Assembly: GCA_946537305.1 (NCBI GenBank)
Contig: CAMNFR010000016.1
Span: 1 to 44,263 of the forward strand
DNA: 44,263 bases
Direction of reading: 5' to 3'
DNA from: an uncultured Lachnospiraceae bacterium
Lineage (GTDB): Bacteria; Bacillota; Clostridia; Lachnospirales; Lachnospiraceae
This document shows, piece after piece, positions 23,797 to 31,630 of this stretch; positions within the stretch are counted from its first letter, which is position 1, and every line of letters starts with the position of its first letter. The notes beneath the pieces are model-generated. The model ran no database searches and was not told the DNA's origin. It saw only the letters and a list, made by a program, of their open reading frames with translations. The position numbers and the translations under genes were made by a program.

Positions 23797-24705
23797 ATGA
23801 CTACAGAACGTCTGATCCTGCGCCGCTGGGAGGATAGTGACGCAGAAGATCTGTTCCGATATGCGTCTGACCCGGAGGTCGGCCCGATCGCAGGCTGGCC
23901 GCCGCACCAGAACATCAAGAAAAGCCGGGACGTCATTAAATACGTTTTTAATGCCAAAGAAGCCTATGCCATCTGCCTGAAGGAAGACGGCCGGGCCATC
24001 GGAGCGATCGAGCTGAAGCTGAACGGCCACACCGATATGACGGATCGGGACGATGAGTGCGAGATGGGCTACTGGCTGGGGAAGCCGTTCTGGGGGCGTG
24101 GGATCATGCCGGAAGCCGTGCGGGAGATGCTCCGCCACGCGTTTGAGGACTGCGGCATGCAGAAGGTATGGATCGGTTATTATGAGGGCAATACCAAATC
24201 GAAGCGTGTACAGGAAAAGGTGGGCTTTCGTTATCAGCATAAGACCGAAAATGTAGATGTGCCGCTGATGCATGAAAAGCGGACGGGGCATGTGAGCAGC
24301 ATGACGAAGGACCAGTGGCAGTGGGACCGACTGTATGCAGCTGCGAAAGCGGTGCTGAATCCCCGGACGATTTCCGATTATGTGACGGCGGGGGAGGTGT
24401 CTGCGGCTATCCTGTCCTCCAGCGGGAAGATCTATACCGGCGTCTGCATTGACACCTGCTCTACGCTTGGCATCTGCGCGGAGCGGAACGCCATCTTTAA
24501 CATGGTCACGAACGGCGAGCAGGAGATCTGCAAGGTCCTGTGCATCCCGCCCGGCAAGGGGAAAGGCGCGCCCTGCGGCGCATGCCGGGAGCTGATGGTA
24601 CAGCTGATGCCGGAGAAGTACAAAGACATTGAAATCATGCTGGATTACGAGAAAGAAAGAGTCATGACATTAGGCGAACTGACGCCGGAGTGGTGGATCG
24701 GGTAA
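23797..24705 (+). CDS. GNAT acetyltransferase-cytidine deaminase fusion protein
   Basis: A 302-residue two-domain protein. Residues 1 to about 172 are a RimJ/RimL-type GNAT domain (MTTERLILRRWEDSDAEDL start, MGYWLGKPFWGRGIMPEA acetyl-CoA loop, N-terminal acetyltransferase-like end KVGF). Residues about 180-302 are a cytidine deaminase-like domain with the zinc site CAERNA (Cys227, catalytic Glu229) and PCGACRE (Cys260, Cys263). All key residues are present, so both halves may be active. The start at 23797 has AAAGGAGAAAAA immediately upstream; an ATG six codons earlier overlaps the hom stop and lacks a site. The linker contains no stop or frameshift sign. I do not know a described role for this combination. 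Nucleoside analogue or peptide antibiotic (blasticidin-type) modification is one possibility. Confidence 0.83.
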   Translation: MTTERLILRRWEDSDAEDLFRYASDPEVGPIAGWPPHQNIKKSRDVIKYVFNAKEAYAICLKEDGRAIGAIELKLNGHTDMTDRDDECEMGYWLGKPFWGRGIMPEAVREMLRHAFEDCGMQKVWIGYYEGNTKSKRVQEKVGFRYQHKTENVDVPLMHEKRTGHVSSMTKDQWQWDRLYAAAKAVLNPRTISDYVTAGEVSAAILSSSGKIYTGVCIDTCSTLGICAERNAIFNMVTNGEQEICKVLCIPPGKGKGAPCGACRELMVQLMPEKYKDIEIMLDYEKERVMTLGELTPEWWIG

Positions 24706-24729
24706 TCGCTGGGATAGGGGGACAATCCA

Positions 24730-25302
24730 ATGGTTGTATTTGAAAAGACAGGAAAAGAGAATGCGGAGGCTGTTCTGCGGATCGCTTTCGCAAAGGCAAT
24801 AGAGAGCGGCGCGCCGGCGGTGGTGCTGCCATCCGGGACCGGAGAAACGGCGGATGCGGCGTGGAAGATGGCACAGACGCTGGGGTATACCGGCCAGATT
24901 GTCGTGGTGCGGACGGTGTCCAAGGCGGCGCTCTCCGGCGGAAACAAGATGCCCGCGGAGAAAAAGAAGGAATTGGAAGAGAAGGGAATCACGGTGGTTT
25001 CCTGTGCGCACGCGCTGAGCGCCGGCGAGCGGGGCATCAGCGGCAAGTTCCACGGTGTCTATCCGCTGGAGCTGATGGCGCAGACACTCAGGACCTTCGG
25101 ACAGGGAACGAAGGTGGCGTTTGAGTGCGCGGTCATGGCGCTGGATACTGATGCGATCCCTTACGGCGTTCCCATCATATCTATGGGCGGAAGCTCGTAC
25201 GGCGTGGATACTGCCGTAATCATGACGCCCGCGTATTCCGCAGATATTCTGGATACAAAGATTCATGAGATGCTCTGCAAGCCGGGACTGTACAAAGCAT
25301 AG
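24730..25302 (+). CDS. stand-alone pyruvate kinase C-terminal-like domain protein
   Basis: A 190-residue protein matching the alpha/beta C-terminal (allosteric) domain of pyruvate kinase without the catalytic barrel. It shows the ENAEAVLRIAFAKAIESGA start, an AVVLPSGTGETADAA segment and a late GGSSYGVDTAVIMTPAYS segment. Such free-standing domains occur in Firmicutes and archaea. Their function is not established; a ligand-binding or regulatory role is usually assumed. The ATG at 24730 has AGGGGGAC upstream and lies 24 bp after the fusion gene, so it probably belongs to the hom transcript. It is complete and in register, not a decayed pyruvate kinase: no barrel remnants lie upstream. Confidence 0.75.
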   Translation: MVVFEKTGKENAEAVLRIAFAKAIESGAPAVVLPSGTGETADAAWKMAQTLGYTGQIVVVRTVSKAALSGGNKMPAEKKKELEEKGITVVSCAHALSAGERGISGKFHGVYPLELMAQTLRTFGQGTKVAFECAVMALDTDAIPYGVPIISMGGSSYGVDTAVIMTPAYSADILDTKIHEMLCKPGLYKA

Positions 25303-25870
25303 TTGCATTCACGATATCATCGCGACTGTAGTTACATTGCGCGTATATGCTGATGTGCGGATATATAGACAAAGGCGCATGCTTGGGCATATGGCTAACT
25401 GCGAATGCTCTCTTGTGCGTAGATGTATATGCGAGAATTTGCGCAGATGTGCATAACTTGGGATTTTAAATAGATTTACAACCCATGTATACTTTCAAAT
25501 CCGGTCGGGTGGAACGAACAATGAAGGGAATGTGCAAAATCGATGCAAGTAAAGCATATTACAACCCATATTTATCGAATCATAACTGTTTTTACAAGAA
25601 AAATGGGTTGTAAAGGTTCGCAGAACCGTTTCTGTTGAACAAAAGAGGAGCGTTGATTGATAATATTTAAGATCAGATGATTTCGCTGGGTTGTAAATCA
25701 TCCCAGCCCCTTTCTATTTGCACAAGTGGACTGAAAAATCTCTTCCCGTGCATGCCGGAGGGGCTAAGCTGCATGGCTGTATTGTTGCAGCTTTTCAGAA
25801 AACATGAAGAAGCGTGAGCGGCATTCACCAGAAAGTATGAAAATATGTTTCAGGAAGGAAGAACAGGAAA
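25303..25870. other. 568-bp gene-free region
   Basis: No plausible coding sequence with a ribosome binding site is seen here. Composition is clearly more AT-rich than the flanking genes. The first part (about 25310-25460) is loosely repetitive, with GCGTATATG/GCGCAGATGTG-like words. The middle holds four copies of TTTACAACCCA described separately. No tRNA, terminator or riboswitch could be recognised. It may hold a small RNA or a decayed gene. Confidence 0.6.
25474..25698. repeat. four symmetrically spaced copies of ATTTACAACCCA
   Basis: Two direct copies begin at 25474 and 25558, and two inverted copies begin at 25603 and 25687. Each pair is exactly 84 bp apart, so the set is mirror-symmetric about 25586, while the sequence between the copies does not pair. 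The core is TTACAACCCA in all four. Confidence 0.8.
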
Positions 25871-26482
25871 ATGGCTCAGATCAATAGAGAGGACATGCTG
25901 GAGCTTACGCGGCGCATGACGCCGTCCCGGACACATTTTACCAGGATCGCCGGCGCCTATATGGATGAGGAGGGACAGGTAGACGGGACGTTCAACACCA
26001 GCTTTCGCGGACTGCCTCTTTCGGAAAAGGAGTTGACGCTGGCTATTGCCAAGGAAGTGGTCTTTGCACAGACCAACACCCGCCTGATGCAGTATAAGAT
26101 CCCCGGGATTCGCCCGGGCAGCTTCTGGCAATTCTTTCTGGGGCTTTGCGAATGTGATCTGAAGAACGATGCGCTGCTGCTGAACCTGTACGAAATGATC
26201 GGTGAACAATATCCCAAGGGACAGCCGTATGCCATCTATGTGTACCACGGCGTCTACGATGTTCCCATCAAGACCTCCGATCATCAGCAGACCTTCGAGT
26301 CAGAGGAAGTGTATTCGTATCTGATCATCACGGTCTGCTCGGTGGTGGGAAAGAATGAACTGGGCAAGCCGGAATGCGGGATCTTGTATCCAGCCTTTAC
26401 GAACCGCAGTGCGGATCTGCTGCATGTCAACGTGTATGACCGCAGTGATGACGGCTTTTTCGAAGAATTCCTGAAGCTGTAA
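25871..26482 (+). CDS. DUF4317-like protein (short form)
   Basis: A 203-residue cytoplasmic protein whose start (INREDMLELTRRMTPSRTHFTRIAGAYMDEEG) and later sequence resemble DUF4317 proteins, common in Clostridia and of unknown function. The family members I recall are nearly twice this length, so this may be a short subfamily or lack the C-terminal half. No stop or frameshift remnant was noticed after it. The middle (YAIYVYHGVYDVPIK) and the end are beta-rich. A purine-rich GGAAGGAAGAACAGG site precedes the ATG. It sits between the gene-free region and the HD hydrolase, with no functional link visible. The family assignment is tentative. Confidence 0.6.
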   Translation: MAQINREDMLELTRRMTPSRTHFTRIAGAYMDEEGQVDGTFNTSFRGLPLSEKELTLAIAKEVVFAQTNTRLMQYKIPGIRPGSFWQFFLGLCECDLKNDALLLNLYEMIGEQYPKGQPYAIYVYHGVYDVPIKTSDHQQTFESEEVYSYLIITVCSVVGKNELGKPECGILYPAFTNRSADLLHVNVYDRSDDGFFEEFLKL

Positions 26483-26550
26483 TTGCGAAATCACTTAAAA
26501 GATACCACAGTCTGCAGATCCCGCTGATCGAAGAGGAGGCAGAACATCCC

Positions 26551-27144
26551 ATGAACGCACAAAAATATCTGAATATCCTGTCCGTGGCTGCGCAGCTGAA
26601 GACCACTCCCAGGCATTGCTGGACAGAAAAAGACCGCCGCGAGAGCGTGGCGGACCACTGCTGGCGGACGGCCTTAATGGCGATGCTTCTTTCCGGGGAG
26701 GCGGCGTTTCGGGATGTGGACCTGGACAAGGTCATCCGAATGTGCCTCATCCACGATTTGGGGGAATCCTTTACCGGCGATATCCCCTGCTTTGAAAAGA
26801 CCGAAGCGGAGTCTGTGACCGAGGAGACCCTGCTGGACCGCTGGGTGTCAGACTTCCCGGAACCGACAAGGACGGAGTGGAGGGAACTCCTGCAGGAGAT
26901 GGAGGAACAGAAGACAGACGAATCCAAGGTCTATAAGGCACTGGATAAGCTGGAAGCCCTGATCTCCCACAACGAATCGGATATCGCCACCTGGCTGCCG
27001 AATGAATATGATCTGCAGCTGACCTACGGGAAAGCAAACATGGAATGCTCTTCCTGGTTCGGGGAACTGCGGGAGGCGGTAGACGACTGGACGTTGAAAA
27101 AAATCGGAGAAAATGGAAGAAAACCGGAAGAAGGCGCCCTGTGA
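26551..27144 (+). CDS. HD domain hydrolase (YfbR/HDDC2-like)
   Basis: A 197-residue metal-dependent phosphohydrolase of the HD superfamily. The ligands are visible: ESVADHCWR (His36), then the paired CLIHDLGES (His68-Asp69), and a later Asp in ALDKLEAL near residue 133. This arrangement matches 5'-deoxynucleotidases of the YfbR/HDDC2 type that dephosphorylate dNMPs. The gene is preceded by GAAGAGGAGGCAGAAC and converges with the FUSC-like membrane protein gene. Length is as expected. Exact nucleotide specificity is not readable. Confidence 0.85.
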   Translation: MNAQKYLNILSVAAQLKTTPRHCWTEKDRRESVADHCWRTALMAMLLSGEAAFRDVDLDKVIRMCLIHDLGESFTGDIPCFEKTEAESVTEETLLDRWVSDFPEPTRTEWRELLQEMEEQKTDESKVYKALDKLEALISHNESDIATWLPNEYDLQLTYGKANMECSSWFGELREAVDDWTLKKIGENGRKPEEGAL

Positions 27145-27226
27145 TAAATGCAGAGCGATCTTCTCCCGGTTATTGAACGGATCAACTGTCGGCAGTTTCG
27201 AAAGCTGTCTCTTTGCAGTCTGGTTC

Positions 27227-28576
27227 TCAGTGTGCTGCGGCGGTTATAGCCCGCTTTCTCTTCTTAAAACGAGGAAGCTTCAGCGGCGCGAAAACGGATT
27301 CCACCCGATGCAGCAGGTGCAGTGCATCCCGCTCCGAGTGATATTCCAGCGATTCTTCGCGGAAGGACAGGTCCGAAGCACTCTTGCTCAGGTATTCCCG
27401 GATAAAAGCCTGCGCGTTCTCCGTGGAGGCCTGCGCGGAATACAGATACAGCTCAAAAAAGTCGTCAGTCTTTGTGCTCTTTCGGATGACCGGACGGATG
27501 GTCTTTAACAGCTCCGGATCGCTGTCAAAGAGATCGCAGAGCAGCTCGACCAGCTTTGCCTTTGTGTTGATGACCTTCAGATAGACGATTTCGTGCGGAT
27601 CATAGACTTCTCCGTCCAGATAGCTGCGGTAGGGAGAGCGTTTCATGATCTCAAACAGATCGTTTTCCTGTTTGGTCGTCCGGCCCTGATGGAAGATACA
27701 GGTCTTGTTGTTGTGTATGGTGTAAATGAAGCATCCCGTTCCCATGGCGGTAAACTGCTTCCGGAGGGAGGAGAACGCCTCATACGGGAGCGCCTGCATA
27801 TAGAGATACCGGTTCTCCTTTGTATCGTAAACGGCCGCGCCGTCCATCACGATCATCGGCGTATTCACATTGACCATGCTCATCTGTGATACAAAAAATG
27901 CCGGCGCGTGCTCAGACATAAGACAGATTTTGGCGCCGCGCGTGAAAAGATCGTTCAGGCGGAACATGACGGCCGGAGCCAGCTGCGAGAAACGGTCGGG
28001 TACCAGATCTTTGGTCCGGAGGAAGAAGACTACGTTTTGGTTCTTCTGCCGGGGCAGTCTAAATACATTCACGGCAATCGCAATGGTGTTGCCGATGAAT
28101 ACATCCAGGAACCGGTTGAAGGCCTGTACCAACGGCTCGTCGATATTCGGATAGCCGATCACGATACACACAAAAACGATGGCGGCCAGGCTGGAGGTGT
28201 CCGGCTTTCGCACGAGCACAGAACTGTAAAGCGACAGCAGAACGCCCGCGGACATCAGCCCGTACAGCACCAGGGGATGCGCCCCCGGCATCGGGAAGAC
28301 GGCCATCAGGACCAGGAAAAGCAGGCCCCACACGGAACCGATCAGGGTTCCGGTAAAGCGGTCGGCCGCAAATTCTTTGGTGTCTTTGACATAGGGCTGC
28401 ATGCAGATGATGGCGGTGATGGCCGCCTCTGCGGATATATCCTGACCGATCAGCCCCCGGAGTGAACAGACCAATATGCACAGATAAACAGCGATCGTGG
28501 TCTTGACGATTCTTTGCCCAAGATGGGGGAACAGAGGGAACTCTGCATCCGGGTGATAATACTTTTGAAATAACAT
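27227..28576 (-). CDS. FUSC/aromatic acid exporter-type membrane protein with degenerate HAD-like C-terminal domain
   Basis: A 449-residue protein. Residues about 20-170 hold six hydrophobic segments with the ArAE/FUSC pattern (RIVKTTIAVYLCILVCSLRG, ISAEAAITAIICMQPYVKDT, RFTGTLIGSVWGLLF). Residues about 175-400 look like a Cof-type HAD fold: a LFTRGAKICLMSEHAP helix-strand and TPMIVMDGAAVYDTKENRYLY match the cap entry of Cof phosphatases. However, the DxDGT nucleophile motif is replaced (the corresponding stretch reads APAVMFRLND) and the late GDxxND motif is absent, so this half should be catalytically dead and perhaps bind a phosphorylated ligand. The transport substrate is unknown. The gene has its own promoter and is divergent from uridine kinase. 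Confidence 0.72.
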   Translation of the reverse strand: MLFQKYYHPDAEFPLFPHLGQRIVKTTIAVYLCILVCSLRGLIGQDISAEAAITAIICMQPYVKDTKEFAADRFTGTLIGSVWGLLFLVLMAVFPMPGAHPLVLYGLMSAGVLLSLYSSVLVRKPDTSSLAAIVFVCIVIGYPNIDEPLVQAFNRFLDVFIGNTIAIAVNVFRLPRQKNQNVVFFLRTKDLVPDRFSQLAPAVMFRLNDLFTRGAKICLMSEHAPAFFVSQMSMVNVNTPMIVMDGAAVYDTKENRYLYMQALPYEAFSSLRKQFTAMGTGCFIYTIHNNKTCIFHQGRTTKQENDLFEIMKRSPYRSYLDGEVYDPHEIVYLKVINTKAKLVELLCDLFDSDPELLKTIRPVIRKSTKTDDFFELYLYSAQASTENAQAFIREYLSKSASDLSFREESLEYHSERDALHLLHRVESVFAPLKLPRFKKRKRAITAAAH

Positions 28577-28614
28577 CAGGTAAAACTACTTCCTTTCAAT
28601 GGATACAAGCAGCC

Positions 28615-28642
28615 AGTATACACAAATCGAAGCAGAAGTAAA
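28615..28642 (-). promoter_or_regulatory. promoter of the FUSC-like gene
   Basis: On the minus strand TTTACT, 16 bp and TATACT lie 39 bp before the start at 28576. Both hexamers match the sigma-A consensus at four or five positions. Confidence 0.5.
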
Positions 28643-28815
28643 GAGGGTTCACAAAGTTTTAATATATTTTCGTGGCATAAATTTACGGTTTTGAAAATAA
28701 AGGAATGAAGATAACGTAAAAATATGCTGGTTGTCACAAGAACGGAACAAAAGTGCGGACTGATAACAAGCAGCCGAAAAGAGAAGATGTAAAAATCGAG
28801 ACAAGGAGGAAGGTT

Positions 28816-29442
28816 ATGGATAAGCAGGATATTCTTGTCATCGGGATCGCCGGGGGTACCGGGAGCGGAAAGACCACCATCACGAATGCCATCCGGGAGC
28901 ATTTCGGGCGGGAAGTGACGGTCATTTATCATGATAATTATTACAAGGCGCATCACGACCTCACCTACGAGGAGCGGACCCACCTGAATTACGACCATCC
29001 GAACGCCTTCGACACGGATATGATGGTAGAGCATCTGCGCCAGTTGAAGGAAGGAACACCCATTGAGTGTCCGGTGTACGATTTCACCATCCATGATCGT
29101 TCGGATAATGTTATGAAAATTCACCCCACGCGTATTATCCTGATCGAGGGAATCCTGATCTTTGCGTATGAGGAGCTGCGCAAGCAGATGGATATCCGGT
29201 TGTATGTGGATACGGACGCGGATGTGCGTATTCTGCGACGGATCCTCCGGGACGTGAAGGAGCGCGGGCGCTCGCTCGAAAGCGTGGTCAGCCAGTATCT
29301 GCAGACGGTAAAGCCTATGCACGAAATGTTCGTGGAGCCGTCGAAGCGGTACGCGGATATCATCATTCCGGAGGGCGGTCAAAACGAGGTCGCGCGGAAC
29401 ATGGTCATCAGCATGATCGACCAGCACTTGAGAAAAGAATAA
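28816..29442 (+). CDS. udk: uridine kinase
   Basis: A 208-residue P-loop kinase that phosphorylates uridine and cytidine to their monophosphates in pyrimidine salvage. The Walker A loop GGTGSGKT is at residues 13-20. YHDNYYKAHHDLTYEER and NYDHPNAFDTDMM are the uridine-kinase specificity blocks, followed by YDFTIHDR and ILIEGILIF. DTDADVRILRRILRDVKERGR is the lid region. The start at 28816 is set by ACAAGGAGGAAGG; the frame is open upstream but without a site. It is followed after 69 bp by the DJ-1/PfpI gene on the same strand. Confidence 0.94.
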   Translation: MDKQDILVIGIAGGTGSGKTTITNAIREHFGREVTVIYHDNYYKAHHDLTYEERTHLNYDHPNAFDTDMMVEHLRQLKEGTPIECPVYDFTIHDRSDNVMKIHPTRIILIEGILIFAYEELRKQMDIRLYVDTDADVRILRRILRDVKERGRSLESVVSQYLQTVKPMHEMFVEPSKRYADIIIPEGGQNEVARNMVISMIDQHLRKE

Positions 29443-29511
29443 GATAAAGAGAAAACCACAGAAAAAGAGAGCGGCTTGAGAAGAGAGCGGATTAATAGGA
29501 GAGAACCAGAA

Positions 29512-30054
29512 ATGAAAAAAGCGATCGTATTTTTTGCGGATGGAATGGAGGAGTGCGAGGGCCTGATCACGGTGGATATTCTTCGCCGGACGGGCGTAGA
29601 GACGGTCATGGCATCGGTCATGGGCCGCCCGACCGTCACCACGTCCCATAACATTACCGTTCTGACGGATGTCCTGGCGGAGGACGCGGATTATGAAAGC
29701 GCCGATATTGTGATCCTTCCGGGCGGACGGATCGGTACGGATCATTTGCGGGCCAACGAACTGGTCCGGCAGAAATGCCTGGAATTTGCGAAGGAGAAGC
29801 GGGTGGCAGCCATCTGCGCGGCGCCAAGCGTGCTGGCGGAGCTTGGCCTTCTGGAGGGAAAGAAGGCGACCTGTCATCCGGACTTTGAGGGAAAAATGTA
29901 CGGCGCCGTGCTGACCAAAGAGAGCGTGACCGTGGACGGAAATATCACCACGGGCCAGGGCTTGGGTGCGACCTTTGCGTTTGCCCTTTCCCTGGCGGCG
30001 GACCTTGCCGGAAAAGAAACCGCAGAAAAGATCGCCAGGGCAATCTGCCTGTAA
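29512..30054 (+). CDS. DJ-1/PfpI family protein
   Basis: A 180-residue cytosolic member of the DJ-1/ThiJ/PfpI superfamily. The nucleophile elbow AAICAAPSVL puts the reactive cysteine at residue 102, and the conserved Glu lies in FFADGMEECE. The GGRIGTDHLR segment and the end TGQGLGATFAFAL match the DJ-1 branch, close to YajL/ThiJ rather than PfpI proteases. Proposed roles in the family are glyoxalase, deglycase-like or oxidative stress chaperone functions, which remain debated. The start at 29512 has TAGGAGAGAACC upstream. The Nudix gene starts 11 bp after the stop, suggesting an operon of repair or sanitation enzymes. Confidence 0.9.
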   Translation: MKKAIVFFADGMEECEGLITVDILRRTGVETVMASVMGRPTVTTSHNITVLTDVLAEDADYESADIVILPGGRIGTDHLRANELVRQKCLEFAKEKRVAAICAAPSVLAELGLLEGKKATCHPDFEGKMYGAVLTKESVTVDGNITTGQGLGATFAFALSLAADLAGKETAEKIARAICL

Positions 30055-30065
30055 GGGGAAGCAGG

Positions 30066-30677
30066 ATGAAAGATCTTTCTTTGGAAGACAGATTTGCTTT
30101 TCTGAAAGGCCGGACCCCGGAGCGTATCGGCGAGCGGGACATGCGGCAGTACGCGGTGATGATCCCGGTCATCGAGACGCCTGTCGGGCCTGAGCTGCTG
30201 TTCGAGGTGCGCTCGGAGCAGCTGCATCACCAGCCGGGGGATATCTGCTTTCCCGGCGGCGGCGTGGAGCCCGGGGAGACGCCGGCGGAGGCCGCGGTGC
30301 GGGAAATGCGCGAGGAACTGCTGGTAACGGCGGATCAGATCGAGGTGTTTGGTGAAGGCGATATCTTTGGCGGCGGCAGCCGGCAGGTGCACACCTTCGT
30401 GTGCCGCCTGAAAGGATATGACGGGCGCTTCAGCCGAAGCGAGGTGGCGGAGGTGTTCCGCGTGCCGCTGTCCTTTTTCCTGGAACAGGAGCCGGAGGTG
30501 CACCTGGTGCGGTGGAAGCCTGAATTCGGAGAGGATTTCCCATTTGAAAAAATCCACGGAGGAAAACGCTATCCCTGGCGCTCCCCCGTGGACCGGATCT
30601 TGTTTTATGAATACGGCGGAAAGGTCATCTGGGGGATGACCGCCCGCATACTGGAAAACTTTGTAGGACTGCTGTGA
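30066..30677 (+). CDS. Nudix hydrolase (CoA pyrophosphatase-like)
   Basis: A 203-residue Nudix pyrophosphohydrolase. The Nudix box lies at residues 64-86 (GGGVEPGETPAEAAVREMRE then ELL), with the metal-binding REMREEL complete. The preceding LLFEVRSEQLHHQPGDICFPGG is typical of the NUDT7/CoAse branch, which splits CoA or its thioesters into 3'-phosphoadenosine phosphate and 4'-phosphopantetheine. The ATG has AAGGGGAAGCAGG upstream and follows the DJ-1 gene by 11 bp. It converges with the cyclase-family gene, whose stop is 3 bp away, with no terminator between them. Confidence 0.9.
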   Translation: MKDLSLEDRFAFLKGRTPERIGERDMRQYAVMIPVIETPVGPELLFEVRSEQLHHQPGDICFPGGGVEPGETPAEAAVREMREELLVTADQIEVFGEGDIFGGGSRQVHTFVCRLKGYDGRFSRSEVAEVFRVPLSFFLEQEPEVHLVRWKPEFGEDFPFEKIHGGKRYPWRSPVDRILFYEYGGKVIWGMTARILENFVGLL

Positions 30678-30680
30678 CCT

Positions 30681-31433
30681 TTATTCAGTTACTGCGAACG
30701 CACGGACCGGCAGCCCGGTCGCTCCCGCGATGCGCGGCCACAGGGCGATCAGTACGGCGCCGGCCGGTGCGACCTGGTCCAGGTTGCACATCACTTCGAT
30801 CTGCAGCTTTCCTTTGGAGAGCACATACCGTTCGCAGGCGAGATCCTCTGCCTTGGCGGCCTCCACGGAGGCGTCCGTATCCAGTGTCTCGTGGCCGTTG
30901 GCCGCGGCGTTCCGCTCCTCGTAGATATACTTCAGCGCTTCCATGGACCAGCCGGGGAAGTTTTCGCTGCCGTCCGCTGCAATGCCGGAGAGTGCATCCA
31001 TGTCTGGCCACTTCTTTGACCAGTCTGTCCGAAGGGCTACAAAGGCGCCGTCCGGAATCGGTCCGTATTCCGCTTCAAAGTCCTTAATATCCTGCGCGGT
31101 CACCGCGTAATGCACATCCTCTTTCACCTTTTCGGTGATATCTATGACGCACAGCGGGAATACCGCGTGTTCTACGCCGTAGGCCTCTGACAGGTCACCG
31201 CCCCTTACAAAATGCCCGGGGAAATCGATATGCGTTCCCATCTGCCCCGGGAACTTGAAGGTCTGGATCAGGCAGTCCAGCATGGGATTGCCCCAGTCAA
31301 ACACCGTCTTCGCAAGCTCCAGGCTTCCATCTGGAATTCCGGCCCAGTACGGGCTGTCGTTCGTGATCTCATGAGAAAGCTCTACCCACTTCAGTTCGCG
31401 CGCGCTGCGCAGCGCATCCCATAATCTGTACAT
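30681..31433 (-). CDS. cyclase family protein (kynurenine formamidase-like amidohydrolase)
   Basis: A 250-residue metal-dependent hydrolase of the cyclase/KynB family. The signature GTHIDFPGHF (residues 66-75) supplies the His, Asp and His metal ligands, with an upstream WVELSHEITNDSPYW segment as in the family. The late segment CNLDQVAPAGAVLIALWPRI is also typical. Substrates of relatives include N-formylkynurenine and isatin; nothing nearby points to either. The start at 31433 gives correct spacing to GGAGGGG; two upstream in-frame ATGs lie on or before that site. The gene diverges from the Na/Pi symporter across a 197-bp AT-rich region. Confidence 0.88.
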   Translation of the reverse strand: MYRLWDALRSARELKWVELSHEITNDSPYWAGIPDGSLELAKTVFDWGNPMLDCLIQTFKFPGQMGTHIDFPGHFVRGGDLSEAYGVEHAVFPLCVIDITEKVKEDVHYAVTAQDIKDFEAEYGPIPDGAFVALRTDWSKKWPDMDALSGIAADGSENFPGWSMEALKYIYEERNAAANGHETLDTDASVEAAKAEDLACERYVLSKGKLQIEVMCNLDQVAPAGAVLIALWPRIAGATGLPVRAFAVTE

Positions 31434-31537
31434 ACACATCCCCTCCAAGAAAAATATTTGTTCATAGCGTATCATATATTAGAGGCAAAATCAATAAATA
31501 AACGACAATTTTAATACACAAAATGTTTGCTTGAAAT

Positions 31538-31592
31538 TTTACATGCATTTTACAAAACCCTCCTTTTACACTTTACAGGCCCATGGTAAGAT
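31538..31592 (+). promoter_or_regulatory. TTTACA repeat array (Pho-box-like) overlapping the symporter promoter
   Basis: TTTACA occurs at 31538, 31549, 31565 and 31572. The first two are 11 bp apart, the spacing of PhoP/PhoB half-sites, and resemble the TT(A/T/C)ACA repeats bound by Bacillus PhoP. The copy at 31565 also serves as a -35 hexamer, 16 bp before TAAGAT (31587-31592), a likely -10. The downstream genes are a phosphate symporter and a two-component pair, so phosphate control is a natural inference. Confidence 0.5.
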
Positions 31593-31630
31593 ACCGCCGG
31601 TTATTTTGCGAAAGTCTGAGGAGAGTTTTT

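Noticed and set aside
25303-25870. A tRNA, riboswitch or T-box in the gene-free region
   Set aside because: No cloverleaf, T-loop GGTTCGAATCC-like box or recognisable riboswitch core was found. The only strong structure is the set of short TTTACAACCCA sites.
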